Below are positions 32,701-46,400 of a stretch of DNA of 48,120 nucleotides, piece after piece. The translations under genes were made by a program, and so were the position numbers. Numbering within the stretch: position 1 is the first letter of the stretch; each line of letters starts with the position of its first letter. The notes below the pieces were generated by a model. The model saw only the letters and a list, made by a program, of their open reading frames with translations, searched no databases and was not told the DNA's origin. Source of the DNA: Zygnema cylindricum (lineage: Eukaryota > Streptophyta > Zygnematophyceae > Zygnematales > Zygnemataceae); NCBI GenBank assembly GCA_037447655.1, contig JBBHKE010001838.1, positions 111,793-159,912 of the forward strand. Direction: 5' to 3'.

Positions 32701-33760
32701 GTCCTAATTTCAATTGGAGAAAGCCAATCAGAAGGTGAGAATCTTCCCATTTCATCGCAACCATCAAATTAAGAATGCAACAAGTGTACATAGAAAAAAT
32801 CGATTTAACGGCCGGAAAAAAATAACGCTAAGTACATACCTGACAGCCCTCAAAACTGTATTGTAAATGGACTTGCATCCAGCATGAGACTAACAGCAAC
32901 CACGTTGCATCCACGATCTGTATGCATCCAGTCTCTCATGATTTCTAACAAGAGTGATTTCTTGTGCTTCACTAAGTCAGGAAACCCCTATCCATTTACC
33001 TCTTCATGACCTCAATCTCCTCAGCAGATAAGCCTTGAGCTGTATTGTTGTCAATGAGTTGTCGATTGTCTCTAATTTTCGGTTCTGTGGTATCTTCTTT
33101 TTCTTCTTCTACCTGCACCGCTTCCCCTAAACATGCAAGGCAATCCCTCAGGGCGAGCAAAAAACTGAAATTTAGGCCTAGCATTATTTAAAAAACTCGA
33201 CCTCAACTCGATTACTTTGGCAGTAACTGAGACAAACAAAACCTTGTCGCACCTGTATCAGTCGGTGGAGATGGATTCACCAGCCGTGCCAAGTATTGTC
33301 CTCCACGAGCATCGGTTCGAACCTCAAAAACAGAACCGAAGGAAGCGCCAATGAGAGGATCCAGGGCGCAAAATGCCGAACCCACTCGAACTCGACTGTG
33401 TCCCTATTCCCCATCCCTGTTAGTGGAGACTAACAGCGCACTTGCACATTCCGTCAATAGAGGAATTATAAGAGCCCCTTAATTGCCCTACATACAATTA
33501 ATCTGTAAGGCACCAGTACGACACAGCCAGTAAAATATAAAAAAGGACAAAAAAAAAAGCGAGAGAGAACGTAAGTTTTTTGCCTATTTCTGCAAAAACT
33601 AACATACGGCAAGCTTTGCTTACTGGTTTTTTTTCACCACAGCAAAAGATTGCTTCTCATTGTTGACATCGAGCAACACAGATAATCCCTCGCGTATGAG
33701 CTCAGCCTGATTGATAGCATGGCGTACAGAAACTGCTTCCACTGCCTCAGCAGCCGCCAT
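26763..33760 (-). CDS. TRM6: tRNA (adenine-58-N1) methyltransferase, non-catalytic subunit TRM6
   Basis: Twelve exons in transcript order: 33760-33624, 33395-33253, 33126-33000, 32513-32432, 31541-31471, 31247-31206, 30806-30682, 30201-30108, 29046-28555, 27998-27893, 27310-27224 and 26885-26763. All junctions keep frame, giving 542 aa. Family signatures: EGLSVLLDV near the start, DNRQLIDNNTAQGLS, ANSTTFASKTEFSQEKY, KKQKKYAPQLIVRRPSAR, FLRVDSLALMLSMANV, DVLVLDSCGGLP, SFAIYHTYLQ, and FQVLPERSHP-type VLPERSHPLMQMS near the C-terminus. With catalytic TRM61 it forms the nuclear complex that makes m1A58 in tRNAs, notably initiator tRNA-Met; TRM6 helps bind tRNA. Exon 9 codes a 164-residue polar, probably disordered insert. 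A CCAG two bases before the ATG may be the acceptor of a leader intron. It shares a divergent promoter with SEC8. Confidence 0.95.
27788..27829 (-). repeat. Degenerate copy of TRM6 exon 10 sequence inside the next intron
   Basis: Positions 27788-27829 align to 27893-27948 (end of exon 10) at about 35 of 39 aligned bases, with a 12-base gap. The shared text includes AAATAAGT-TGATAAA, TGGCAAA and GGCTAA-AATG. It lacks an acceptor and the gap shifts it, so it is not a usable alternative exon. It looks like a local tandem duplication. Confidence 0.6.
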
Positions 33761-34481
33761 AGCTGGAACAACACAAAGCAGGGACAAAAAAATGCAGCCA
33801 CAAGACTTTGAAATCCTTACGTGAATCCAGTTAATTGTCAATCATAGCTTGAAAAGAAAGTTCGACCTTAGGCCTGGGTCCAATTTGCGTAAAACACTCG
33901 TATTGAACCGCAGAAATATAGCTGCAAAAAGCTCACTGATTGGGATAACCGTAGTGGGACTCAAAACCTCTCGACGAACAGAATGTCCCCCGTAGAAGCA
34001 ATGGTCGCAATGGTGTCGCAAATAGCTCGTGGGTCAAACTTCAAAACTACAGTACTGTACCAGTACAGTATCGATAACTTTGGCGGACGCCATATTTGAT
34101 CAATTATGGGCAAAGGACGCTTTGAGGACGCCTTGAGGACGATTTTGAGGACGCCAAACCCCCGTACATTTTTGGCTGCGTTTACGCGTCTTGTTAATAC
34201 TGTGGTGCTATGAAGAAAAAGTGCGTAAAGTCAGTGCGGAGGAGTGCGGAACTTCCCGATGATATTAGTGCACAACAGTTAATAACGCACCAAATTATTT
34301 ATTGTGGGGAATCCCTGCGAGATGTGCGGACTCCGCACTAAGTTTCCGCACTATTTGGTTCGTAAACGTAGTGAAAGACTGGTTGGTGTTTAGGAACTTG
34401 GGGTAAGTCGCCTTTCTCTCTCTGGTCGAGCTTGAGTAAGTTCCAGGGAGACGAGCTTCACCCGGCTTAAGGGAAGCAGCC
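33761..34481. promoter_or_regulatory. Divergent promoter between TRM6 and SEC8
   Basis: Only 721 bp separate the two start codons, which point away from each other. The interval holds a perfect inverted repeat TACTGTAC-CA-GTACAGTA (34053-34070), four copies of a GAGGACG direct repeat (34112-34155), paired AGTGCGGA / TCCGCACT motifs (34233-34250, 34332-34352) and a CT-rich stretch near 34410. No clear TATA box is placed for either gene. Housekeeping genes often share such TATA-less bidirectional promoters; that this one does is inference. Confidence 0.6.
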
Positions 34482-37400
34482 ATGGACAGACGGTTGCAGG
34501 CTGTTGGAGCTCTGGGAAGGGCAATGCGTCCCGAGCCAACTGAGAGCGATGCGCCTGAAGTGAACTGGAATGTGAGCAATAGTTTGCTCAGCTGTTCAAA
34601 GTGATCAACATACTTAGTGTTTCGGCCTGGTAAATGACAAGGGGGACTATCAGATATTTTCTACATATAACCAGTTTTTTTGCTGAAATGTGCGGAGGGA
34701 TTACAGGATATTGAGAATGAGCTGGAAAGTACGAACAGTGTGTGGAAAGAGCTACATTTTGATTCGCTGCCACATGTAGTGGAGGTTCTTACCTCTCGGG
34801 ATCCTCAGGGAGCCCTTCGTTCCCTTCGAAGGCGAAGAGATGCAATTGAGGAGCTTGTGGATGATGTAGTACAAGGGTACCATGGCGGTTTCAACCGAGC
34901 CATCCATAACTACTCTCGGGCAAGTGTGCCTATTGTCCTAGTGGCTACTTGTTTGCATTTAGTATGACAGCTACTGATTGAAACAATCATCATTAGGATT
35001 GTAAGTTATTAAACAATAGCAACTTGAAGAATGTTGTAGTTACATAGAAAGTTGTGTCAAGCCTTTTCATTTGGTAGTGGCAGGTGACTACATCAGTTCA
35101 GTTCCATAAGCCTGTCTGTAGGTCTTACCTTCTCTACAACAGGGGCGTTTCGGTGAAGTTTTTGCATTCGACTGGAAAATTTGGTTTTTTTCTGGATAAA
35201 AGCTATAGCTGGCTGCTAAATTATAGCTGCCTTCCAGTATCTCAAGAGTGAGAGTCATACAACCTATGATATCTGTTGACCCTTATTTGGAGTTAGAGAA
35301 ACAAGTCTGAAAAGGAAGTGCCTTGAATTTAGCCCGTGTTAATTTATTCATTGTTTCTCTCTGAGTATTAAATACAGAGCTAGAAGAATTTTTTTTGGCT
35401 CTACACATCCCCTTCAGACACCAGATAACAACCTTTTTGATGATGTGACTCGTCTTAGTTTCGGATCCTGTCTGGTCACGCTCCAGCTTCTTTTCCTTCT
35501 TGTACTTAAAATTAAAGTACTAGAACATTGATTGTTTTTGTGCTTCAGGTTAGTCTGGATTATATAAGCATACTATCAAGAAAATTTACACTTTTGTTGA
35601 ATGGACCTTTCAGATTACATGCAATAACTAAGTCTTGTACTCGACAACTTTAATTAAATTGCCTCAAAATCTATGAATAGAGTTCCTTGAGAATTAGTGT
35701 CCAACATTGATGATGATAGCAGTGTAGTGATCCGTGGATCAAGGAAGTTGGAGAGAATTGAAAAGTTTGGATATCTTTGTGGACCACGGGGGCAATAGAA
35801 GACTATTTTCGGAGCACCTCCATTTGTTAGAGAGAATCATCTTTTAGCGCAAGCGTTTGTATTTGATCCGGAAGTATTTTCCGTCACGTGTTAACTTTTC
35901 AAAGATGCATTAAATGATTATGAACAACATTACATGATGAGTCAAGTCTTAGGAACACAAGTGTTGACTTATTGAGTTTTGACGGTAGGGAAAGGAACAT
36001 ACAGTGGGTTAACTGCAATGCTAAGGTAGAAAAGGTTTGATAGTGGAAATCAAGGACAATGAGTACTCTTGGTCAAGGGATGGTGACAGAGAGTGGTGTT
36101 TCATATTGAGTGGTCAGACGTGCTGCATTCTGCAATTTATCCACGCTTCTTTCCAGCTTCATGTGGGTCGTCCATATTTGTTTTTCCTTTGGCCCACTCC
36201 AAACAGAGCTTTTTCCAAGGAAGTGAATTTCAGAAAGGGATTTTGGTTACAGATTCTTCGCTTGTTCAGTGAGTCAGCGGCTCAGATGAGTGGGCTTAAA
36301 TCCAACCTGGGAGAAGCCCGTCGCCTCCTGAGCGCCAGACATAAGCAGCTGCAACAACTCTTTTACCGCTCCGTCACATTGCGACATATCATTTCCCTTC
36401 TGGACCAGATTGACAACGTAGCTAAGGTTTGTTTAAAAAGGCCCGGGGATGTGCATTTTCATTCTACCGTCTTGAAATGCGCATTTTTTGTTTGGGATTT
36501 TGCAGTCGATTGTTGCACCCAGTGTACCATTAAATATCCAGTTCACGTTTGAAGATCCAGTCAACTTCTATTAGTCTTAATTTTCAGCCACATTTATGCC
36601 TTGTATGATGCAGGTGCCAGCCCGCGTGGAGAAATTGATTGCAGAAAAAAAATATTACGCAGCAGTTCAGACTTTATTGCACTCTATTGGTTTGATAGAA
36701 CGCGAGGGTATCCAGGGGGTATGCAACTTACTTCAGCCTGTTTGATTCTTTCAGAGCTCTTTAAATTATGAATGCATCAATCTTGCTATGTGTAAGGGCA
36801 TGTCTTTGGCTGATTTATTTCATGCCATTTGAGATCATGAAGGTATGTTACACAATGCGTTTGCCACGCTGCAGAGATTAATTTGACTGAATTTGTACAC
36901 CTGCGTTTTCTGCAACATTCAGTAGCATAACAGTCACCAGCTCCCATGCCCAAGCATAGGATTTTTTCTGGTATTTGATGCCGTATCATGTGGGTTATAA
37001 GCTAAATTTTATATGGGTACTATACGAGGTTTGTTGCATTATTTATTTCTCATACTGGAGAGCTGGGTCTCATTACTTTGGCAATCTCAGGTTGGAGCTC
37101 TGCGGGAGGTTCGCAATGAGCTTGTTGCTCTCCGTCAGAAACTGTTTCAGAAAGTGGTGGACGATCTGCAAAATCATCTGTACAACAAAGGAACATACAG
37201 GTGTGTTTCAGGCATTATCTTGTTGGGAAATTCTATGCTCCAATCCTCTCTTCACATAACTCTGCGTTTAAATGCTAGTTTTTGCACAAAGCCAAAGTAG
37301 CCAGAGAGATTTCTGAACCCCAAGGAAGTGTTAATATTCACCGAACTTAGACGATTATGCGCTGAAAAATCTTTCGAGGTGCTTTGTTTTGGACAGCATT

Positions 37401-40400
37401 AAGGATCATGACCGGATGGAGCATGATGATGACATTTCCACTATCGTGATTGCTCCAGTTCCAGCATCTGTTACAGGGCATCCCTCTGTTGGTCCAACTG
37501 GTCTTAAAAATGAAAGGACATCTCGAGTGAAGCCCAGAAGCATGCGTAGAAGTCCTTCTGAGGCTCGTGCTCTCAGCATTGACACCAGGTACTCTCATAT
37601 TTGTCAAGATGAATTATCTGTCATATCGAGGGCCAATTATAATTGCGTTATATTCAACGTTTTAGCGATGTAATTTTTATATGACTATTTTTGTTGTACG
37701 GTATCTTGATTGTTCTAAGATGTTTTTGATATTTGAAAGCTCAATGTTTTTCGACATTGTAGTATTTCATTTTCCGATGAACAAATCTCAATCCCTGAAC
37801 ATTGCAATAACGAGACATCCATTCTACAACGGTTACTCTTTTCTATCTGGTTATGGCAGCCTATCTCGTAGTTGAGATCGATTGTAAGTCGCTAATGGTT
37901 CATCTTCTGTATTTGATGAATTTGTTGAGAAGCAGTAGTCAAAGCATGGACGATCGTGAATTGGACGACATTCCAGGAACACCCAGTAGTGAAGTTTCCG
38001 GTTCCTCTTCTCGACAGGAACTTGTGCCCGACTTTATTGCTCGTAGACTCACTCAACAACAACTTCCTGCTTGGTTGGCAGAAACCACGCCTGACAGTTT
38101 CACGGTATGTTCCTACTTAGCAGATGTTGCTCACTTTCACATATCTGGTAATGTGTACCCCAATCATTGTAATCTGGACAGACAAATAGTATACGTGGTA
38201 AACAACATTGTCCATGGCAATTATGTACATGAAAAACCGGGGCCTTGGATGAATCATATGATTTCTCTTGATGTTGTCACGTTGGAGTTGGTTATTCTGG
38301 TTACTTTGGGTATGTTGGGCAGGAAGCCATATCCAAAAGTGATGCCTCGCTTTCGGTGAAGTATCTTCAGACATTAGTGGAAATTCTATTTATGCTTGGG
38401 CGAATTCCTGCTGCAGGGTCTATTCTCAGGTAAGCTGTTGCAGCTGAGATTAAAAATGATTGAACACGTGAACAATAACTTATGGTCAGCATGAGGATTC
38501 TATGACTGCTGTTGATCAGTTGTTTAAGAGTGAGCATCTATGGATAGTCTCCTAAAATTGGCAATCCGTTTTAGAAGAGGTTCTCTAAACTTTCTCTTTG
38601 ATACGTCTGACTTTTGGGTATCTGCAGTCAGAAACTTCGTGGGGCAGTTCGAGAACGTATTGTTGCCGAAATCAAGGCAAAGGCAGCTACACTTGAATCA
38701 ACCAGGTCTGAGTGAAATCTTACAACGTTTATGCATGTAGCTATAACATAAATGTAAAGATATATCATTCATTTGTAATGAAGCGGATTCTGCTAGACAG
38801 TGTCATCCACAATCAGTTTGTCATTTATGAAACGAGACAATTATTTTGAAATGCAACAATGTACTCACACAACTTTTGCTGATGGAGCTTCATTGATCGA
38901 TTGTTGTTTTTTTGTATATATATATATATGTTTGTTTTAATCAATATTGTGAAGCTCTTACGGTTTCTGCTCTGGCTGGAGGTGGTGTTTCCTTGGTCAG
39001 TGTTTGGTTTTGGTGGAATCATGTGTCCTTGCAGAATTTCTTATTATCTATAAACAAATTCTCGTTTTTGCATGTGTCTCTTTTAAATATCGCAACTAGA
39101 ATCGAAATTCTGTTGGAGACTAGAAATTCAGCTGTGTGGTATTGTTACCTATCTGTTCATAAAGCCGTGAGCTTATAGATGTGCCTATATGTTTCTTTTA
39201 GTTTTAATGTTAGTCCACAGAAGTTACAGACACGGAGATCCGTACTTTTTAACTTTTTTCCATCCTCCTAATCAGGAACTACAGCTTTGTCAGCATCAGT
39301 TATTGAAATTCTATCTGAGTCTTTAAGAAGTGGGACTTTTTATGAGCATTTGCAGACCACGAATGGAGAAGACCGGCACTGTTTTGGGCTTTGCATCTTC
39401 TCTATCTTTGCCGCGGTCTCTTTCCACACCTAGAAAACCTCGCTCTGGACCTGAGAGTGCCTCTAATCCTCACCAGGGAAGTAATGGAAATAGCATGAAA
39501 TCTCCCGTGGGCGGTCACATGCGAGATGGGGCCGCGGCATTGGTCTCCAGTCCCATGCATGCCGCACAGGTGGCAGCTCATGATTTGTTGGAATCCATTA
39601 TGCGCATGCTGCTGCAAGTGTTAGGTGCGAAATTCTGGACTTTTTTGTGATGGAACTATTTGCTTACTCTCAACTTATCAATGGAAATGTCTGTGCATTC
39701 TGCGCATGTTTGTGCTGGAATCATTTGCGTATTTTTTTTATGGAACCATTTGCATATTCTGCATTTTGTTTGCAGCCAAAATATTTGCGTACTGGTGAGA
39801 AAGTCTTCGTATTATGTGTTTGTCTGTAATGGAAACATACATGTATTTTCACCTTAACTTGTGACTGAATCGTTGCATATTTGGTTGAAAAGTTTGCTTA
39901 TTATGCGCTTGTTTGTGACCGAAACATGTGTATTTGACCTATTTTTGTGACGGAAAACATTTTGAGTTTTGTTTCTGGCTGAAATATTTGCTTATTCTGA
40001 ACTCAATGGTATAAAAATTTGCTTCTTGTGCCCTTGTTTGTGATAGAAACATGTGTGTACTTTGGGGTTTTTGTCTGGCAGAGATATCTGCAATTTGCTA
40101 CTCAGTCTGGCGTTCTTAAAAACCTAGTCAAGCTAGGCACTTGCAGAGAACCATCTGGTTCAAAAAAGTAGATCTTGTTAGTGAAACATGATTGCATTAC
40201 CTTTCTTTTTCAAAGTCTTGAACATTCAGGCAAAGCTTTCATTTTGGTGCATGTCTGTCATGTCAGATTCAATGCTGCAAAATTAAAGGATTCTGAAGAA
40301 TTTTCCTGTCTGCTATCGTGATTCAGCTATCGTGCATTTTTTACGTTCCAATTAGAGGGGTATTGCACTATATTGGAATTCACTTACTATGAGTAATCTT

Positions 40401-43400
40401 ACATTTTTATGGAGTAGTTGAACATTGCATGCATCTGACATCAGAGGTCGACGGGCTCTGTTTTTTTCTTTAATCTGTAAAACTGCTGTTTGTTGCCTTA
40501 TATAGATGTTTTTTTATGCCTGGTTTTGGTGCTGATAACCTATGATAATTGCCTTGTCTATCAGAAAACCATGTCTGCGTTTGCGATCTTATTGAGAAGA
40601 AGGTGGCAAATGTAGCAACTCAAGGTTCTCGAGGCGGTTCTCTACAGGAACAAGACAGTGCCCTAAATGCTCCCACAGGGGGATATGGTGTGGCCTTTGC
40701 CTGGTCCTGTATACAGGTGAGTTTGTGGTCTTGCCCCGTCCATATTTTTTACTATCTTGTTTCATCCCCCGAAAACCATTTCCTTTGTATCTTCTTGTAT
40801 TCCTCTTTGCACACGAAGAATGTTCAGGCTTGTCTCCTATGAACCTCCATTTTGCACTAATCTTGCCTTTCAAGTTATAAATTCCCACACACCTTAACTG
40901 GTCCCATGCTAGTGATCAACTTAGGCATTGTGCGTTTGTGTAAAGTATTTTATGGAATCCATTGGTATATTTCCTGACAGCAGTGTTGAGGAATAATGAG
41001 ATTAAACAATCGAAAGGAATGATTGCAAAGTGATCGTCTAACAAGAATAATAAGCGCGGTTTCTAACTTTGTTTCTGAATGCAGCAATCACTCCTCACTT
41101 GCACTCTTCTGACAATCAGGATAATAGAGAGCCTTCATGCATTAAATTTGGTTGGCCTCAGGGGAGAGGGCTTGTTATTGTTGGGCCATTTTTAAGGTTC
41201 AAAACAGGCTATTTTCCAGGTATTGCTTACAAGGTGTTTATGCCTTATTTTTTTTTTAAATCGTGATTTGCAGAGCGAGGTCCAGCAGCTTATTTGCGAC
41301 ATTCTTCGTGCAACTCCTGACAGCGCTACAGCTGATGGTGCTGCTTCTCGCATTCAAAATTTGCATATTTCTAATGGAACCAGGTACAGCTGGGGCCAAA
41401 ACTTATGTTTTCTCCTGTACTTCTTTTCTTTTCCCTTTTTTTTTAGCAAGTCATTGAGCACAGTGACATTTTTACTGTAGTGTATGAGAAGGTACTACTC
41501 CAAAACTAAGGTTACAAAAGGATGTAGGTGGATTTATAACAAAAATAATTCTTTCCAATAATCTGATAGCACCCATAGGACAAAACCCTTTCTCTTTTTC
41601 TTTAACATGATAAAGCTTTCAGAAAAAGTTATGGATGAGTACCTTTATGATAATTTTACTCATTTTTGAAACTGAACAATGACTGTTGTAATGAATTTGA
41701 ACTGGGAAGGGATTTATTGTTTAATGAACACGAATTGGAAAGGAATCACTATTGAACGAATTTGAGCAAGATGGGAATCATTAAAAAAAAATAGCATTGA
41801 GAAATTACTGTTTAATGACTTTTTGTCGGAGGGGAATAATCGCTGATCAATGAATTTTGGCCGGAAGGTAATTACTGTTTAATAAGTTTAAACCGAAAGG
41901 GTTTCACTGCTAAATGAATTTGAGCCGGAAGGAAGTCATAAGTAATGTGTAAACTCGCTGGGTGTTGCAGTTCTGTGACAGAACTTACGTTCAGTTTCCG
42001 GTTTTCAGAACATGCACATCCTGTTGCAGGTAAGACACAAATTCTGACCGGTCTTTGCAGAACCTTGTCTGTATTATAATCTAATACTTTTGGAAAAACT
42101 TCATTTTTCTGCATAATTTCAATGTACCTAATGGAGGTTGTATTTACTATAATTGTTTGACTCTGTTTGGTCATTATTTCTGCGGCTGTAATTAGCTCCT
42201 TTGCTAGTGAGGCGTTAAAGGTTTAAATTTAGAAAAAAAAAATGTAAAATGAAAGTTTAATGTTTCGACCCTTGAATCACAGGAGCTGGAGAGAGCCTGT
42301 CATCGACTTTGGGAGTGGACGGCACTTTCCAGGGTTCTAAAAAAAGGGGGGCAACTTTAGGTCAAGAGGGATATGGAACAGCGGCTGTATTATCAGAACG
42401 TGGAATATACCTCACATCCGCTTGCTATAGACCAGTTCTACAGGTGCTTTTTCTCGCTTTCCTTGGCAAAAAAGGACAGTCATTTTTTTTGCTATGGAGG
42501 CATATACCAGATGGTTTTGTTGTTTCGTTTAACACTATGACCAGTCGCTATGAGCTTTAATGACACTGATTAAGTCGTATTTTGATCTTCCTTGGATCAT
42601 GAATTCATGTTAATGACGCTATACCGACACCTATACTGCCCATTGCTGTTAGTGATAATGACATTCGGCCGCGACTTCTTATTGTTCAATGAGTATAAAA
42701 TAGTCTTAATAACACTGTTTAAGGGAGTATACTACGATTAACCACATTAGTAAATTAGTATTATTGAAACTAATCCCGCTTATACCAATTATTCCTTCGC
42801 ACTAATAGCGATGGGCAGTGTTGTGTTCTTGTTAGCCTACTCTGTGTGAGTACTATGAGTTCTGATATAATCTTAATGATGTCCTTGGATGATTCATTCT
42901 AAGGTTCATGTATGGTTTGGGCTTTTTGGAAGCAGTTTACGGACAAAGTTTGCCAGGTGTTACCACCAAAATATTCCGAGCTTGGGTAAGTTTTTTGCCA
43001 GAATATAATTTGTGGATGTGGGCTTTCTGAATTTTTCCTTTACTTTTCCTGAATCATGCATGCGGTTCATCATTCAAGTCTTTTTTCAGGAGCTTTTGGG
43101 GAATGTATGCCCTTTCCTTTTCAATTTGTCAAAGACTATTGAGAAGATAATAGGGCTCTTCTGCCCTGATGGTATTGCCTTTAGAAGTTAAGGAACTGCA
43201 CAAACTAGAAATGCTTTTATTGATTCAAAAGGATGGATCATGTTTAAACTTTTCTTAATAAACAGAACAAAAACAAGTTTTCCCCTTGTTTTTCTTTGCT
43301 TGCACATTGTCTGCTGATCTTCAGGCGTCTCTTTCTTGCATGTATCTAATCCTAAAGCGGTAGTGTCTTTTTTTTTTTTTGGGATCTTGGAATCGATCTG

Positions 43401-46400
43401 TACCTGGAATAGTTGTCAAACTTCCATCACAAAATCATGATCAGAAGGCAACAGTTACCGATTGATCGGTCTATTCCTAAAGGAAACCCTATAGTGAAAC
43501 TATACTGTACATCGTACTGAAATTAACAACAACGAGATTCAACAAAAAGATTTAGCACTAACAGTGATTGTTATTGTGGCCTTAATTTTTGGGTTACAAC
43601 TTTCCTGTATTGAAGCCCTCCATGAGGTCTGACATTAGCTAAAGTGACGCAACTGTTCGAGTTTTTTTCACAATTGATGATCAAACAAAGAAGTCGTACC
43701 TAATGATGTGTCCATTTGTATCGAAAGCCTAACAATTATGTTGTGCAATAATTATAGCCACTTGATGTTTTCTGACAAAAGCTGAGGCGGTTACAGGAGA
43801 CATGGACTCCGACCTTTCATCGACAATGCAGTACTCGACCAGTTTTTGCCAGGAATGCATGCAGATTATCGTAGTCGGGTTGCTGAGGCACTCTCAAGTA
43901 AATTTCGCTCACTGTTTTCTTTAATTTCCTCGCGTTTTTCTTCAATTTTTGATTCCCAGGTTCTCTTCTGCTTGTGGTATTGTGGGCATCGAATCTTTTA
44001 ACGTTCCTCACAAAAATCTTAGAGTTCTCCAGACTTTGCGAAAATCAAAACAAAACAAAAACCTGAAATTGTTTAATGTCACCTTTTTAATGGCAGGTCC
44101 GGCTGCCTTTCGGCCAAAAGGAAAGAAAGCTAAGGGACTGTATGAGACATCTCAGGAAAAATCACGACTAATGCTGCAAGGACCTCTAGCAGTTGAACAG
44201 CTTGTAGGCGAAGTAAGGACTAATGATTTAACTTTCAGGTTTTTTAAGGCTTTAACAGTTTGAGAAGGTTACATATGCAGCAATAGTGTAGTACTTATTT
44301 GCAGTATTTAGTGCCGCCAGCCTAATCATTGAATTCACGCTATCTTGCTTAAATTTCACAAGCATTCATGTGGGCCACGTTAGACTTTTACCCGTACTAA
44401 ATTGGAACACTAGCGCTAGTAGACGGTGTATCTAACAGTTTAACAGTTTATGGGGTTTCCGTAACTACACAGTATTTGAACCGCAGCTGGCTGTTCAAAA
44501 TTATTTTCTCCTGCCTGAATAGTCGAACTAAGCGACAATTAATTTGTCACGAAATGAACAAAGCCAAAAGTATTTTGTTGCAATTTGAACCGTGTTTATT
44601 AATGTTAATGGCAAGTATATGTAAATGCGATTCAAGTGCAGTACAAATAAATTACATAAGATTACGAATATAGTACATGTGAGTACACATGAAAGTTAGA
44701 AATTAAATAATGCGTATTGGCAAAATAAGTACAAAGAAGGAAAAAAATACACGTGAAGTACATTTGAAGTATCGTAATTCACGGCTTTTGTATTTTAGTG
44801 TACAATGTAGTATAACCGAAATCCATATTTTTTCTTTTTTGGGCCATATTATGTTACGGCTGACGGTCAAAGTTTTCGGTCATTTGAACCACTTGTTTAA
44901 GATTTTTTTTAGAGTTGAACTTTTCTCAAAAATATAATATTTTACTTTTCAAGAATAATCATTTAAAGTCCAACTATTCTGTTGTTACGGTGTACAGGGC
45001 CAGGGTATACTGTATGGTACTAATGCTAAAGGTAGGTTTGCCGTTATCACTGGCAGGTTTTATTATGGGCACAAGCAATGCCTGTTTATGCAGGAGAATT
45101 TGTGCACTTGATACACACTCTTTTAGAACGAACTCTGGAACGTTGTCGAGCTGTCTACACAGAGGTTACTATCTGCCTTCACTTTTCATTTTCTCTCGCG
45201 AAGCTCTCTCAAGGATTATTTATTCATTGTGAAAATTTGACTCCATGCTTGTTGTGCATAAATTAAGCCTTCATTATGAAATTGGCAGCAGCATTTGACA
45301 TTACTAAAAAACTGTCACTGCCAAATTTCAATGGTTGCAATCTTATCGGTTTATGTTATCTACGCAAATTTTACAATGTTGCAGACTTTCATTCGATTAT
45401 GTTATATATTCTTCAATATTAGTAACTCTAATTTGATAATGTTTTTAGGTTTATGTCTGATCAAATGAAAAGAGTGCATATTTCTCAAATCTTGCATTGT
45501 TATAGGCTTATATCTGATCAAACGAATAAATGAATAAATATACCAAAAAGCTTGCAAGATGGAAACAGAAGTACATTTAGGAATGTGAAACTGATGTATA
45601 GATGGGAAAGGGTTATGCAGGCGGTATTGGGGAGTGTGAGCAGTGGTCCAGTAGGGAGTGCAGAATTGGAGCATCTTATGAAGCAGCAGAGGCATCTCAC
45701 TGTATTGCTAGAGGAGGGCGAACCAAGTGAGAAAGAATTACACGAGGCACAAGAAGTTCCATTACCAGACAGCGACGAATATGATGTAGAGATGAAGATT
45801 CATCATTTACTTTTCCAGCTCCGGCCTCTCAAGGAGGTCTGGATTCTCTGCTATCTTCTTTCTTGTGTCGTGTTTCTTGTGAGGTTTTTTCTTTCATTTG
45901 TATAGGGAGCTCACATATTGATTTGAACTTTGGTATTTCGGGTTCATTTGCAAGGAAGTCAGGATGGCTTTGCTGAAAGTGTGGTCTTGAAACCCGATCT
46001 GAGAAATCCTCTTGTGTATTTTTCATGATCATGATTGTCATCAGGAAATTTTGCAGCTTTTCAGTAAATAATTGTTCATTTTTTATTGCTGTCATTATTC
46101 CCGTTGATGGAGTTTTGTTGAAGTTGGAGAATGCAGGAGCAACTCATTTTGGACACACAAAAATTGCTTTTGCTTGGAGCTCTCAGTGACACTCTAGAAC
46201 ATCTTGGGGACTCCATAAACCTGTGTGTCTCTTTTCCTTTTCTCAAATACTTTTTTAATGCAATAATTGACTGCTATGATCAAGCACTTGTTGGTAAAGG
46301 CTTTGTAATTTCAGCACACTTTTTACAGCTATTAGCATGTCAACAATATCCACAAGTAGGCTCAAGCTGACAGATTTGAGGGGAACTATCTAGAGCTGAC

